Positions 34,890 through 44,219 of a stretch of DNA of 64,000 bases are shown here, one piece after another (within the stretch, counting starts at the first letter, position 1; every line of letters begins with the position of its first letter). Source of the DNA: Trueperella bonasi. Lineage in GTDB: Bacteria; Actinomycetota; Actinomycetes; Actinomycetales; Actinomycetaceae. The DNA lies in contig NZ_JAUSQX010000001.1 in assembly GCF_030811535.1 (NCBI RefSeq), positions 1,116,001-1,180,000 of the forward strand, given 5' to 3'. A program made the translations under genes and the position numbers. Below the pieces are notes generated by a model. The model did no database searches, was not told the origin of the DNA, and saw only the letters and a program-made list of their open reading frames with translations.

Positions 34890-36275
34890 TTTGGCGGCCA
34901 GCCCCGTGTAGCTAGCGGGCGTGAGTTCGGTTAGCCGTTGCTCAACATCCGCCGGCAAATTCAGCGACCGAATGAAAGCGCGCATCTCTTCTTGGCCAAC
35001 GGCATGGCCGCGAGTGAGGTCTTTGAGCCGCTCATAAGGATCTTCCATGCCTTCGGCGCCGGCAATGGACGCCGTGCGCATCACCTGCTGAATTGGTTCG
35101 GCGAGAACCTCCCATGCGCCGTCGAGATCCTCGGCGAGGCGCTGAGGGTGGGCGTCAACTCCGGCGAGCCCGCGCCGTAAATTCTTTACCGCTAGAAGCG
35201 AATGACCAAACGCAACACCCACGTTTCGCAACGTTGAGGAATCGGTTAAATCACGCTGCAGCCGCGAGGTGACGAGCGTTGCGGCAAGCGTGTCCAGCAG
35301 CGCACACGATAGCTCGAGGTTTGCCTCCGCGTTTTCGAAACGAATGGGATTAACCTTGTGCGGCATGGTTGACGATCCGGTGGATCCGTGCGCGGCCAGA
35401 TTCTGCTTGAGGTAACCTAACGAAATGTAGGTCCAAAAATCGGTGGCCAGGTTGTGTGCGATTCGGTTAAAGCGCGCAACATCGGCAAATAGCTCGGCCA
35501 TCCAGTCATGTGATTCGATCTGGGTGGTAAGCGGGTTGAAAGTCAAACCGAGGCTCTCAACAAACTCTTGGGTGAGCGCCGGCCAGTTCGCATCCGGCAC
35601 TGAAACCACATGCGCGCCGTATGTGCCCGTGGCTCCATTGAATTTGCCCAGATACTCAGCGTCGCGGACCTTGGCGAGTTGACGGCTCAGCCGCCAGGCA
35701 AAGATCGCGAACTCCTTACCCAGTGTGGTTGGCGATGCCGCCTGCCCGTGCGTGCGAGCAAGCATTGCAACATCTGCATATTCGCGCGCTCGGTCAGATA
35801 GCTCTGCCACGAAATTTTCCACCTCCGGCAGCCAGATTTGCGTCACGGCGTCTCGAATGTTTAACGCGTGTGCCAGGTTATTGATGTCTTCCGAAGTAGC
35901 AAAAATATGGACGATGTCATGCATGTCAGGCAGAGAGGTTTCGCCCAGGACTCCTGCAGCTGCATCCATTTTCTCTCTGAGGAAGTATTCCACGGCCTTG
36001 ACGTCGTGCCGAGTCTCTGCCTCGATCTCACCTATCCGCACAATATCGTCTTCGCCAAAGTGTGTCACCAAAGAGCGCAGGTAGGATATCTCGTTTTCAC
36101 TTAGCACGGGCGCACCGGGGAGCACCCCGTTCAGGGAGAGGAAGACGAGCCACTCAACCTCAACCTTGAGTCTTGCTCGGTTGAGCGCCGGCTCAGATAG
36201 GTATTTCACGAGCGGGGATGTTTCGTTGTGGTAGCGGCCATCGAGCGGCCCCAGTGCAGCGGTAAAGTTCGTCAT
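34872..36275 (-). CDS. purB: Adenylosuccinate lyase
   Basis: About 467 residues. Removes fumarate from SAICAR and adenylosuccinate in purine synthesis. Fumarase/aspartase superfamily marks: the signature GSSTMPHKVNPIRFENAE, ARTHGQAASPTTLGKE with the catalytic His, and TSEDINNLAHAL. The sequence is of the long E. coli PurB type (GPLDGRYHNETSPL near the start). ATG 36275 is chosen over 36293 because the family begins there. The convergent overlap with ppx may give antisense pairing of the transcript ends. Confidence 0.92.
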   Translation of the reverse strand: MTNFTAALGPLDGRYHNETSPLVKYLSEPALNRARLKVEVEWLVFLSLNGVLPGAPVLSENEISYLRSLVTHFGEDDIVRIGEIEAETRHDVKAVEYFLREKMDAAAGVLGETSLPDMHDIVHIFATSEDINNLAHALNIRDAVTQIWLPEVENFVAELSDRAREYADVAMLARTHGQAASPTTLGKEFAIFAWRLSRQLAKVRDAEYLGKFNGATGTYGAHVVSVPDANWPALTQEFVESLGLTFNPLTTQIESHDWMAELFADVARFNRIAHNLATDFWTYISLGYLKQNLAAHGSTGSSTMPHKVNPIRFENAEANLELSCALLDTLAATLVTSRLQRDLTDSSTLRNVGVAFGHSLLAVKNLRRGLAGVDAHPQRLAEDLDGAWEVLAEPIQQVMRTASIAGAEGMEDPYERLKDLTRGHAVGQEEMRAFIRSLNLPADVEQRLTELTPASYTGLAAKLAEIG

Positions 36276-36293
36276 GCCCCGATTCTTGCACAT

Positions 36294-37217
36294 CTATAGG
36301 TAGGGCTTCGCAGTCCGAATCGTCTGGGAACCGTAGCTACCTCCGAAAAGGGCCGCGTGGATGATGAGGATGTGGAGTTTATGCAGTCCGATCCGTTCTT
36401 CCCAGCCTTCGGCTAGCGGAGATGCCTCGTTGTAGCCAGCGTAGATGTGTTCCACGTGGTGGGCGCCAAAAACGTGTAGTTGCGCGAGGTCTGATTCTGC
36501 GTGTCCGCCGTGGCATGCGGGATCAATAACGACGCCGATCGGCTCGCTAGTGCCGGTGGTTCGGCGCTCGCCCGGTGCGGGATAGGAGGGCGAGCCGTGA
36601 GCTTGGCCCGCGCCGTCGATGATCGAATCAGCCCTGGCCCACAGAAGGTTTCCGGCCCATAGATCGCCGTGGAGAAGGGCCGCGTCAGTGTGAACGAGGC
36701 AGGGCTGCGGGGCGTCGAACACGCCGTCTCGAAGGCGTTCGGCCAAACGCTCGATCACCTCAGCGTCGCCGGAATGAAATGCCCCGTTTTTTAGCGCGGC
36801 TTCGATGTATGGGAGCAGGCGATCTTCGGCATAGAACTCGCCGAATGTGCGTGCGGGTGAATCGGCGGGGACCATGGTCAGCAAGGCGGAGCCCATGTGG
36901 CCAACATGGCCAAAGCGCGCGGGAAAAGTGGGTGGTTCTTCGCCAAAAACACGTTTACCCGCCGGGGAGTAGGCATGCGTGCGCGCGAGGCGAGCGCCGA
37001 ATTCGTGCGCAGCTTGAACGGTGGGGGAAGTTTCGGTGAGGGCATAGGTTGCGAGCGAGGTAGCCGAGGACTTCGCGATACGAGCCACGGGAGCTCCGCC
37101 GTGGCGAGCAGCCTGCGATAGTGCTTCTAGGCCGGCAACTTCGTGAGCTATTGCCCGTTCGCGGGCAGATTTCGTAAATGTCTTAGGAATGGCGCTCATC
37201 CTCCTCAAATATTCCAC
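36294..37217 (-). CDS. Fructosamine kinase family protein
   Basis: 307 residues, aminoglycoside-phosphotransferase-like fold. Family members phosphorylate sugar adducts on proteins or small amines (ketosamine/ribulosamine repair). Visible are the catalytic loop LLHGDLWAGNLLW and the metal site VVIDPACHGGHAESDLAQL, highly typical of the Fn3K family. The N-terminal nucleotide-lysine region is short. Start could be ATG 37217 or 37199; the GAGGAGG right before the second abuts it too closely to be decisive. It overlaps the end of the upstream small membrane protein gene by 35 bases. Lies 18 bases from purB on the same strand. Confidence 0.85.
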   Translation of the reverse strand: MEYLRRMSAIPKTFTKSARERAIAHEVAGLEALSQAARHGGAPVARIAKSSATSLATYALTETSPTVQAAHEFGARLARTHAYSPAGKRVFGEEPPTFPARFGHVGHMGSALLTMVPADSPARTFGEFYAEDRLLPYIEAALKNGAFHSGDAEVIERLAERLRDGVFDAPQPCLVHTDAALLHGDLWAGNLLWARADSIIDGAGQAHGSPSYPAPGERRTTGTSEPIGVVIDPACHGGHAESDLAQLHVFGAHHVEHIYAGYNEASPLAEGWEERIGLHKLHILIIHAALFGGSYGSQTIRTAKPYL

Positions 37218-37599
37218 CCAGTATCCAGTTCACCAGGCCGACGATGATGCCGGCGCCCACCGCCCACCAAAATGAAGCGACGGAGAGCGATAGGTCGAAG
37301 AAGCTGGTGATCCATGCCGTCAGCATAATCATCAGCGCGTTAACCACGAGGAAAAATAGGCCGAGGGTCAGCAGATAGAATGGAAGGGAAAGTATTTTCA
37401 CAACGGGGCGAATCAGCATATTAACAACGCCGAGTACCGCGCCGGCCAGAAGGAAGTAGACGCCCCGTTGGCCCGAGGGATCGAGCTCAGCGAGGAAAGA
37501 ATCGGCAGGCACTGCGCCCTCGAGCCGGACCCCCGAAAGAAACAGGGTGGTGAGCCAAAGTGCGACGGCGTTGACCGCAGCGGTGATGAAGAACTTCAT
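37183..37599 (-). CDS. Small four-helix membrane protein (phage_holin_4-like superfamily)
   Basis: 138 residues with four predicted membrane helices. The pattern GVNMLIRPVVKILSLPFYLLTLGLFFLVVNALMIMLTAW is typical of the widespread bacterial family grouped in databases with mycobacteriophage holins (YvlD-like). Despite the name, chromosomal members are not lysis genes. There is no endolysin or phage gene nearby. It precedes and overlaps the fructosamine-kinase gene. Function unknown, perhaps envelope related. Confidence 0.82.
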   Translation of the reverse strand: MKFFITAAVNAVALWLTTLFLSGVRLEGAVPADSFLAELDPSGQRGVYFLLAGAVLGVVNMLIRPVVKILSLPFYLLTLGLFFLVVNALMIMLTAWITSFFDLSLSVASFWWAVGAGIIVGLVNWILGGIFEEDERHS

Positions 37600-37683
37600 G
37601 ATTCCAGCTTAGTCATCCGCTGGCACAGGCTCGAGATGCCTTGCCGTGGTGCGTGCGCCCCGAAATGGGGGCAAGATAGGGCT

Positions 37684-38748
37684 ATGACCTATTTCAGACC
37701 CGAACTTTCTCAGCTACCAGCCTATATAGCTGGGCGTGCTTCCACGGATCCGGAGATCATCAAGGTCTCTTCCAACGAGATGCCGTTCCCGACCTTACCC
37801 GGTGTGGAAGCGGTGATCGCCGCTCGGATTGGGGACCTGAACAGGTACCCCGATATGGGCAATGGGGTTTTGCGCGAGGCGATCGCTGCCTATCACAAGA
37901 CCTCGGTGGCAAACGTGGCGGTGGGAAACGGTTCGACTGCGTTGATCGAAAAGTTCTTGACCGCAATCTGCACCCCGGCCTCGGAAGTCGTGATGCCGTG
38001 GCGGTCTTTTGAGGCCTACCCGATCGCGATTCAGGTGGCGGGCGGCACGCCCGTCGGCGTGCCATTGCGCGCAGATGGCAAGCCGGATCTTGCGGCGATG
38101 CTTGATGCAGTGACGCCCAAGACCCGGGCAATCCTCGTGTGCACGCCGAACAACCCGACGGGTGCCGCACTTACCCACGATGAGCTCCATCGTTTCATGC
38201 GTGCAGTTCCACGTGAGATCCCCGTGCTGATCGACGAGGCTTATGAAGATTTTGTGACCATGAACGATCCCGTACGCGGGCTCGAACTGGTCCGCCAATT
38301 TCCGAACGCGGTATCGTTGCGCACCTTTTCCAAGGCGTACGGGCTGGCTGGAATACGCGTGGGCTACGCGCTTGGAGTGGAGGACATTGTGTTAGGTCTT
38401 GACAAGGTGGCCACACCTTTCGGCGTGAATATGCTGGCACAGGCGGCTGCGGTGGCAGCTTTGCAGGTTCGCCCCGCCGTCGATCAGCGCGTTGCAGCGA
38501 TCGTTGCGGAACGAGAAAAGCTGATGACAGCCCTGCGGGCTCTCGAGTGGAACGGACCGGACTCGCAGGCAAACTTTGTGTGGTTCGAACTTGGTGAGGG
38601 CTCGGAAAGATTCGCACGCCACTGCGCAGAGGAAAAAATCGTGGTGCGCACCTTTGCAGACGAGGGTGTGCGCGTCAGCGTTGCCGAACGGGAAGCTTCA
38701 CTTAGACTCCTGCGGGCCTACAAGAAATTCCGCGGCTACGCGGGGTAA
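37684..38748 (+). CDS. hisC: Histidinol-phosphate aminotransferase family protein
   Basis: About 354 residues, fold-type I PLP aminotransferase. The Schiff-base lysine is Lys217 in RTFSKAYGLAG; CTPNNPTG and DEAYEDF are the cofactor motifs, and RVGYALG follows. Start ATG 37684 follows GATAGGG and gives the family N-terminus. Other his genes are not adjacent, so it may serve histidine synthesis or, like the related actinobacterial enzyme Pat, aromatic amino acid transamination. The family is certain, the exact substrate less so. Confidence 0.86.
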   Translation: MTYFRPELSQLPAYIAGRASTDPEIIKVSSNEMPFPTLPGVEAVIAARIGDLNRYPDMGNGVLREAIAAYHKTSVANVAVGNGSTALIEKFLTAICTPASEVVMPWRSFEAYPIAIQVAGGTPVGVPLRADGKPDLAAMLDAVTPKTRAILVCTPNNPTGAALTHDELHRFMRAVPREIPVLIDEAYEDFVTMNDPVRGLELVRQFPNAVSLRTFSKAYGLAGIRVGYALGVEDIVLGLDKVATPFGVNMLAQAAAVAALQVRPAVDQRVAAIVAEREKLMTALRALEWNGPDSQANFVWFELGEGSERFARHCAEEKIVVRTFADEGVRVSVAEREASLRLLRAYKKFRGYAG

Positions 38749-39106
38749 AGTTGCGCGGCCAGTCGGCCCCGCTACCAGGGCCCATGTCAACGGCGACGAG
38801 CAATGTTAAGCACGCGGCTCCTACCGTGGCGATATTGTTGACCATCGATCGGTCTTTCCGATGCGTCGATGCCCACGCGGTGATCGCGATAAGTGGAGCG
38901 TCAACCGGAAGCCAGCGAACCAGGTGAGGGCGGCGGATCTGCGTGATCAGGTAACCAGTTGTTGGTCATTGCTGCCCCTTCGTTCGCTCCACTTTCGCCA
39001 ATCTTCAACTACCAGCACGTTCTTCGTGTCGGCTTCGCGGATGATGAATGTGCGTGTGGTGACCCGTACAATTGGCCACGGTAGTTTCCAAATGCAAGGA
39101 CGAAAA
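38749..39106. other. Gene-poor gap between hisC and moxR
   Basis: 358 bases with no confident gene. The promoter and ribosome-binding site (AAGGAC) of moxR lie at the right end. On the minus strand, from about 38945 back into the end of hisC, there is an open frame with gene-like codon use and a hydrophobic stretch (NNIATVGAACLTLLVAV). It has no plausible start codon, so it could be a decayed small membrane protein gene. I see no strong hairpin or repeat. Confidence 0.35.
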
Positions 39107-40108
39107 ATGAAAGCACTTGCCAGTGGTCAGATTAATGACGAAGAGATGACCAAATCTGCCGATCTTATCGGCCGCGTGAAAGCTATTTTTGAAGGCAGAG
39201 TTGTTGGTCAGGCAGATCTTTCTACAGCGCTCATAACAACCCTGATCGCACGTGGGCACGTGCTACTTGAATCCGTGCCAGGTCTGGCAAAGACGACGGC
39301 GGCTGTAACTGTGGCGGACGCGATTTCTGGATCATTTTCCCGGATTCAGTGCACGCCTGACCTCATGCCCAACGATATTGTTGGAACCCAGATTTACTCC
39401 TATGAAACCGGTGAGTTTTCCACACAGCTTGGCCCGGTCCATGCGAACATGGTCCTCCTTGATGAAATCAATAGGTCGTCGGCCAAAACCCAGTCAGCGA
39501 TGCTGGAAGCGATGCAGGAGCGGCAAACGTCGATCGGCGGGACTATCTTTAAGCTTCCTGATCCGTTCATGGTGATGGCTACCCAAAACCCGATTGAAGA
39601 GGAGGGTACCTATGTTCTGCCAGAGGCTCAGATGGATCGCTTTTTAATCAAGGAAGTGCTCACCTATCCGGAGCCGGATGAAGAATTCGAGATTCTCACG
39701 AAAACTGCGGAAGGTTCCTTTGGGCGGCCGAGCGGGGTCGAACCGATTTCCACCGGCGACGTGCAGTATCTTCAAGAAGTCGCCCGGCGCGTATACGTCG
39801 ACGATTCGATCAAGCGATACATCGTGGACATCATTAATACGACGCGCGGCAAGGGGCCGCGCCCGATCCCCGAGTTTACACGCCACGTGCGCGTGGGATC
39901 CTCGCCACGAGGAGGGCTTTCCCTGATGCAGGTTGGGCAGGCGCTCGCCTTGCAAGCCGGGCGCAACTATGTGATTCCGGAGGACGTTACACGGCTTCGC
40001 CACCAGATTTTGCGCCACCGGCTCGTGCGCACGTACGATGCGCTTGCCAATGGCGTTAATCCAGAATCGCTCATTGATGCTGTTTTCCAAGCCGTACCAA
40101 CCCCGTGA
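39107..40108 (+). CDS. MoxR-family AAA+ ATPase
   Basis: About 333 residues. AAA+ chaperone-like ATPase that usually works with VWA proteins to fold or activate complexes. Walker A is ESVPGLAKTT (55-64), Walker B is VLLDEINR, sensor 1 is ATQNPIEEEGTY, and PEAQMDRF and the C-terminal lid follow. ATG 39107 follows AAGGAC at a suitable distance; a long in-frame extension to 38861 has no ribosome-binding site and poor codon use. First gene of a seven-gene unit with DUF58, two VWA proteins and aroD. Confidence 0.9.
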   Translation: MKALASGQINDEEMTKSADLIGRVKAIFEGRVVGQADLSTALITTLIARGHVLLESVPGLAKTTAAVTVADAISGSFSRIQCTPDLMPNDIVGTQIYSYETGEFSTQLGPVHANMVLLDEINRSSAKTQSAMLEAMQERQTSIGGTIFKLPDPFMVMATQNPIEEEGTYVLPEAQMDRFLIKEVLTYPEPDEEFEILTKTAEGSFGRPSGVEPISTGDVQYLQEVARRVYVDDSIKRYIVDIINTTRGKGPRPIPEFTRHVRVGSSPRGGLSLMQVGQALALQAGRNYVIPEDVTRLRHQILRHRLVRTYDALANGVNPESLIDAVFQAVPTP

Positions 40109-40126
40109 TGGTGGCGGAGATCGACA

Positions 40127-41026
40127 GTGAGACGACTTTCAGATCAGTCCAAGGCAACGCGTGCAGCGCTCGTTCGGGCAAAAGTTGCGCTACCGGTGAT
40201 ACGGCGCGCCTCGGGAATGTACGAGGGTCACCACGCTTCGATTTTTACCGGGCACGGCCACGACTTTGAGGATCTCGTTGAATACGAACATGGCGACGAC
40301 GTGGCCGATATCGATTGGAAAACATCCGCTCGTGCAGGCCATCCGATCATCCGCCGGTTTGAGCGCGAGTCAGACATGTTCACGCAGCTCGTGATTGATA
40401 CGGGGCGTGACATGCTCGGCGCTGCACCTTCGGGCCAGACCAAGGCCGATATTGCGATGTTTGCCGCGGATATTCTCGGCTATTTGGCGATACAGCGCGG
40501 CGATAGGCTAAGTGTCGTCTACGGGGACACCCGGGGGATGGTCCGAGTTCCCGCGCGCAACGGCAATAACCATTTGGATTTTTCGCTCGACGCGGCGCAG
40601 GAGCGTTTGGATAATACTTCCGGCTATTGTGACGTGTCGGCCATGCTCGAAGAGATCTTGCGTGTGCCGCAACCCCGAGCGCTTTTGCTCATTGTGACGG
40701 ACGAATACTGGCCGCAACAGGCGGATGAACAAACTTTGCGTCGAATCCGAACCAAACACGAGGTGTTGGTGATGCGGGTGGCGGATATGAACGTGGCTAG
40801 CGAAGGAATTCGGCACATGGTCGACGTGGTTGACGGCTCGGCCATTCCGCGCTTTGTTCGCGAAGATAAGATACTGCGCCAAGATCTGGAAAATGATAGG
40901 CGCAGGGCGCACCAGCACGCGCGTGTCATTTTGCGATCCACCGGCGTCAGGAATGCAACAGTGACCTCTTCGGAAGAAGTTCCGGGCGCACTGATCGAAT
41001 TGTTGCGGAGGCGCCGTGCCAGTTGA
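40127..41026 (+). CDS. DUF58 domain protein
   Basis: 299 residues, soluble. The core DUF58 motif is GHHASIFTGHGHDFEDLVEYEHGDDVADIDWKTSARAG near residue 50, which defines the family; the following 180 residues form a VWA-like alpha/beta domain (TQLVIDTGRDMLG). DUF58 proteins are constant partners of MoxR ATPases. Starts with GTG 18 bases after moxR and overlaps the next start by 11 bases. Molecular role of the family is not firmly known. Confidence 0.87.
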   Translation: MRRLSDQSKATRAALVRAKVALPVIRRASGMYEGHHASIFTGHGHDFEDLVEYEHGDDVADIDWKTSARAGHPIIRRFERESDMFTQLVIDTGRDMLGAAPSGQTKADIAMFAADILGYLAIQRGDRLSVVYGDTRGMVRVPARNGNNHLDFSLDAAQERLDNTSGYCDVSAMLEEILRVPQPRALLLIVTDEYWPQQADEQTLRRIRTKHEVLVMRVADMNVASEGIRHMVDVVDGSAIPRFVREDKILRQDLENDRRRAHQHARVILRSTGVRNATVTSSEEVPGALIELLRRRRAS

Positions 41027-41474
41027 CAAACTTATTGACCCAACGGGCGCATCGGGAACCTTGATAGCGATCCTGGTTGGAAGCCTAGTCGCGATGAGCG
41101 TGATTCTCCTCGTTGGCATGTGGTACTTCCACCGTGATCCCGTACGGAGGATGAAGCTCCACGCTCCGAGTGGAAACGAACGTGACCGGTGGATTCGCCG
41201 GATCGACGACGTCGTCGCCAGACACTGGCACAGCGCAGATGAGCAGGCACGCGAACTTCACATCGAACTCGCGGCGGAACTACGTGCAATTTTAAGTGAA
41301 CGTGCCGGAATGGACGTGCGCGCATGGCAGCCTTCGCACTTGCGCCGGGTGGGAGCGTTTGAGAAAGCCGCCGACGCGATTTCTTCGTGGGAGGAGCCGT
41401 CATTCGCGCCCTATGCTCGTGCGGACATACCGCGCGCCCGCGATCGGGCGGTTGAGGCGGTGCTCGCATGGTAA
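41016..41474 (+). CDS. Small single-pass membrane protein in the MoxR/VWA operon
   Basis: 152 residues: one membrane helix (about 16-40, TLIAILVGSLVAMSVILLVGMWYF) followed by a cytoplasmic helical domain of 110 residues with many Arg and Glu. It occupies the position of DUF4381-type genes in other MoxR operons, but I cannot confirm that family. Starts with GTG inside the end of the DUF58 gene and overlaps the next gene by 7 bases, so it is clearly part of the unit. Confidence 0.75.
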   Translation: MPVDKLIDPTGASGTLIAILVGSLVAMSVILLVGMWYFHRDPVRRMKLHAPSGNERDRWIRRIDDVVARHWHSADEQARELHIELAAELRAILSERAGMDVRAWQPSHLRRVGAFEKAADAISSWEEPSFAPYARADIPRARDRAVEAVLAW

Positions 41475-42448
41475 CGACCTGGCTGTTCATACTGCTGATC
41501 GGGATACTTTTAGGCGCCGCCGCCCTGGGGTGGCTGCTGAGCGTGCGACGCTCGCGAACTGGGGGAGTGGCCGTGGCCCATACGCAGCGCGCGCGGCAAC
41601 ACCCCCGGTTCCAGCGCCGGTTGCTAATGTTGCGCGTCGCGCTCGCGGCGATGATGGCGGCCGGACTTTTTAGCGGCGTGGCAGCGGCGTATCTGGCGGG
41701 CAGGCCTTCGGATGAGGTGAATACCGAATCGAAGCTTGCAACTCGGGACATCATGCTGTGTTTGGACGTTTCCGGCTCCGTGATCGAATTCGATGCTGAG
41801 ATCGTCCGGTCGTTTTCGCGGGTGGTGGAGAATTTTGAAGGTGAACGCGTGGGAATGATGGTGTGGAATTCTGGTGCCCGCCTCGTTTTCCCGCTGACCA
41901 GTGACTACGAGCTTGTTCTCGATCAGCTTGAGCAGGCCGAAAACGCATTAGCCGATGCCTACGAGTGGGAAGAGTTCGCGAAATTGGTTGCTGGGACCGA
42001 GGCAGGTATCGCGTATGGCTCCTCGCTCATTGGTGATGGGTTGGCTGCATGTACACAATCCTTCGATCAGCAAGATGAGGAACGTTCGCGTTCCATGATT
42101 TTCGCAACGGACAATGAATTGGCCGGTAACCCCGTCTTCACGCTCGACGAAGCTGTGCAACTCGCGGCCGATAGGGGAATCGTGGTTCATGGGCTTTACA
42201 CCGCAAGCCCGTGGCGCGACGATGATGAGGAGATGAAAGAATCTCTTGAGTCGCGCGGAATGTACTACTACAAGGCTAGCGACGCGTCTGCTGCAGACGG
42301 GATCGTCAAAGCTGTTCAGGATCAAGACGCCGTGGATTTGGGGAGCGTCGGCGAGACCTTGACGGTCGATACCCCCGGGAGGTGGCCAATCTTTATAGGT
42401 CTTGCCTCCTTGGTGCTACTGGGTGTGGCGTGGAGGTTTAAGCTGTGA
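41468..42448 (+). CDS. VWA-domain membrane protein (BatA-like)
   Basis: 326 residues. An N-terminal helix, a second helix near 52-76, a von Willebrand A domain with the metal site DVSGS (100-104) from residue 93 to 290, and a C-terminal helix. The arrangement is that of BatA proteins of aerotolerance-type operons. Overlaps the next VWA gene by 4 bases. Such proteins probably present a metal-dependent binding site outside or at the membrane for the MoxR system. Confidence 0.86.
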   Translation: MVTTWLFILLIGILLGAAALGWLLSVRRSRTGGVAVAHTQRARQHPRFQRRLLMLRVALAAMMAAGLFSGVAAAYLAGRPSDEVNTESKLATRDIMLCLDVSGSVIEFDAEIVRSFSRVVENFEGERVGMMVWNSGARLVFPLTSDYELVLDQLEQAENALADAYEWEEFAKLVAGTEAGIAYGSSLIGDGLAACTQSFDQQDEERSRSMIFATDNELAGNPVFTLDEAVQLAADRGIVVHGLYTASPWRDDDEEMKESLESRGMYYYKASDASAADGIVKAVQDQDAVDLGSVGETLTVDTPGRWPIFIGLASLVLLGVAWRFKL

Positions 42449-43455
42449 ACTTCCAATTTCTAATCCCCGCTTGGTTACTTGCGGCAATCGGCGTGTTTGG
42501 CACGATTTTCATCGTGCTCGGGGCAATCAAGGATCGTCGGCGAATATTGGCCTGGTTGCGACGAGCCGGGATGCTGCTCGCGGTGATCGCGATGGGCCTC
42601 GCGCCGGCAACTCAGCTGACCGTAACGACGTCGACCTCGAATCTTGCGGTCTATTTCGTCATCGATGCGACGGGCTCGATGGCCGCCGAAGATTACGGCC
42701 CCGATCGGCAACCTCGAGTGGAAGGGGTGCGTGCGGATGCGTTGGCGTTGATGGAAGAATTGCCGAGCGCCCACTATGCCATCATTGAATACTCTTCGAC
42801 CGCCAGCCAGCAATTGCCGCTCACGTCTGACAAGAATGCCGTGGCGACGTGGCTCGAGGTTTATGATCGGGAACCCACCGACTATTCGGGTGGTTCATCG
42901 ATGAATAGGCCGGTTGAATTGGTGGCTGAGATCGTGGGAAGGCAGACGGATCCGACGCAGGTGCCGATCATTGTTTTGATGACGGACGGTGAATCAACCG
43001 ACACGTCCTCGTCGAGCCGTGACGAACAGCCCGATTTTTCTTCGTGGAAGGGCCTGTTCCAAGGCGGCATGGTGCTCGGCTATGGCACCGAAGAAGGCGG
43101 CCGAATGTTGAAGCACCACCTGTGGAGCCAGGACGAGGAATACATTCGAGATCCGGCAGGTGGGGATGCGATATCGCGAATTGATATTAATGCTCTCAAT
43201 ACTGTTGCACAGCAAATTGGCGTGCCGTTCTTCCACCGCACCGCTCCTGGTGGAATGGAAGAAATTGCGGAGACTATAGGCGCGCAAGCCCTCCTCAGCC
43301 AGTCAGACGAACAGCAAACCTATAGCCCAACAATTTGGCCATGTGCGACTGTGTTTGCGCTGTTGACGGCCTGGGAAATTGCACACCTCATTCCGCAAGT
43401 TCGATCGGCTGGAATGTTTGCAACGCGGCGTCCCGGAAGGCAGGGACGGACATGA
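42445..43455 (+). CDS. VWA-domain membrane protein (BatB-like)
   Basis: 336 residues with two N-terminal helices, a VWA domain (68-270) and a C-terminal helix near 295-315. The metal site is DATGS (74-78), with a second-sphere Thr/Asp in MTDGEST. Similar in layout to the preceding gene, pointing to an old duplication within the operon. GTG start overlaps the previous stop by 4 bases; its stop overlaps the next start (ATGA). Confidence 0.86.
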   Translation: MNFQFLIPAWLLAAIGVFGTIFIVLGAIKDRRRILAWLRRAGMLLAVIAMGLAPATQLTVTTSTSNLAVYFVIDATGSMAAEDYGPDRQPRVEGVRADALALMEELPSAHYAIIEYSSTASQQLPLTSDKNAVATWLEVYDREPTDYSGGSSMNRPVELVAEIVGRQTDPTQVPIIVLMTDGESTDTSSSSRDEQPDFSSWKGLFQGGMVLGYGTEEGGRMLKHHLWSQDEEYIRDPAGGDAISRIDINALNTVAQQIGVPFFHRTAPGGMEEIAETIGAQALLSQSDEQQTYSPTIWPCATVFALLTAWEIAHLIPQVRSAGMFATRRPGRQGRT

Positions 43456-44219
43456 GCCACGGTTTGAAGCAAAGAATCGCACTTGCGCTCTCGATAGTCT
43501 TAGCGCTTGTGCTCGCCGGTGTCGCCGTCGTCGCCGGCGTTGCCGTTTATTCGATGGGATCGGGAAAATCCCGGTACGCTGCTGGAGACTATGGGCATAG
43601 CTCAAGGTCGTACGGCATCGGCACTCGCGTTATTCCCGAAAGGTTCGATAGCTGGGAGGCGTACTTCGGGCAGGGAACGGCGGAAATCCGTGCCGACGCC
43701 GTCGATGCCGGTATGCAGACGTTGACCGTGGCATTGGAGCTGGTTCCTAAGGACGAGGACTTGGATGAACCGATGCCGGCAAATGTGGAAGAACCGGAAG
43801 ATTTCACTCCCGAATGTCGAGTGCGGATGAATCTGGCCATTGGGCACGAGATCCAGGGCGACCGACTATTTGAAGCGGGCTACTTCATTGAGGCTCAGGC
43901 TACCTACATGACCGCCTCTGATACGGTGGCTCAATGTGTGCCCCAAGGGCAAAACGCGGAACAGCAAAAGCAAGATACCGACGGCAAGGCGCAAGAGGCG
44001 AGCGAGCAAAACCAGCTAGGTGAGGGCCAATCCCAGGGTGGTGATTCACCAGGGGGCGAAGACCCACCGGATGGTCCGAACGGAGATGAACCGAAACCAT
44101 CAACTGGCGAGCTCAAGGCGAAAGAGCTTGAGCGCCGCGCCCAAGAGGCCGAACGTCTGCGCCGTGAAGCTCAGCAACGCGATGGAACATATGGAGACTG
44201 GAAGGGGGAAAACTGGTGA
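43452..44219 (+). CDS. Membrane-anchored protein with charged low-complexity tail (BatE-like position)
   Basis: About 255 residues. An N-terminal membrane helix (about 8-32, LALSIVLALVLAGVAVVAGVAVY), an extracytoplasmic domain of 130 residues with a helical repeat-like middle (MNLAIGHEIQGDRLFEAGYFIEAQATYMTASDTVAQC), and a Gln/Glu/Gly/Pro-rich tail ending in GENW. It takes the place of the TPR protein BatE of classical operons. ATG 43452 overlaps the preceding stop. Function not known. Confidence 0.75.
   Translation: MSHGLKQRIALALSIVLALVLAGVAVVAGVAVYSMGSGKSRYAAGDYGHSSRSYGIGTRVIPERFDSWEAYFGQGTAEIRADAVDAGMQTLTVALELVPKDEDLDEPMPANVEEPEDFTPECRVRMNLAIGHEIQGDRLFEAGYFIEAQATYMTASDTVAQCVPQGQNAEQQKQDTDGKAQEASEQNQLGEGQSQGGDSPGGEDPPDGPNGDEPKPSTGELKAKELERRAQEAERLRREAQQRDGTYGDWKGENW

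Noticed and set aside
37183-37599. Prophage remnant suggested by a holin-like family name
   Set aside because: No endolysin, integrase, terminase or attachment repeats nearby; family members are common chromosomal membrane proteins.
37468-37683. Upstream extension of hisC by 72 residues
   Set aside because: The family N-terminus begins at 37684 after a Shine-Dalgarno sequence; the extension covers the promoter and the start of the divergent membrane gene.
38861-39106. 82-residue N-terminal extension of MoxR
   Set aside because: Unlike any MoxR start, Cys/Ser/Arg-rich; ATG 39107 has a proper ribosome-binding site.
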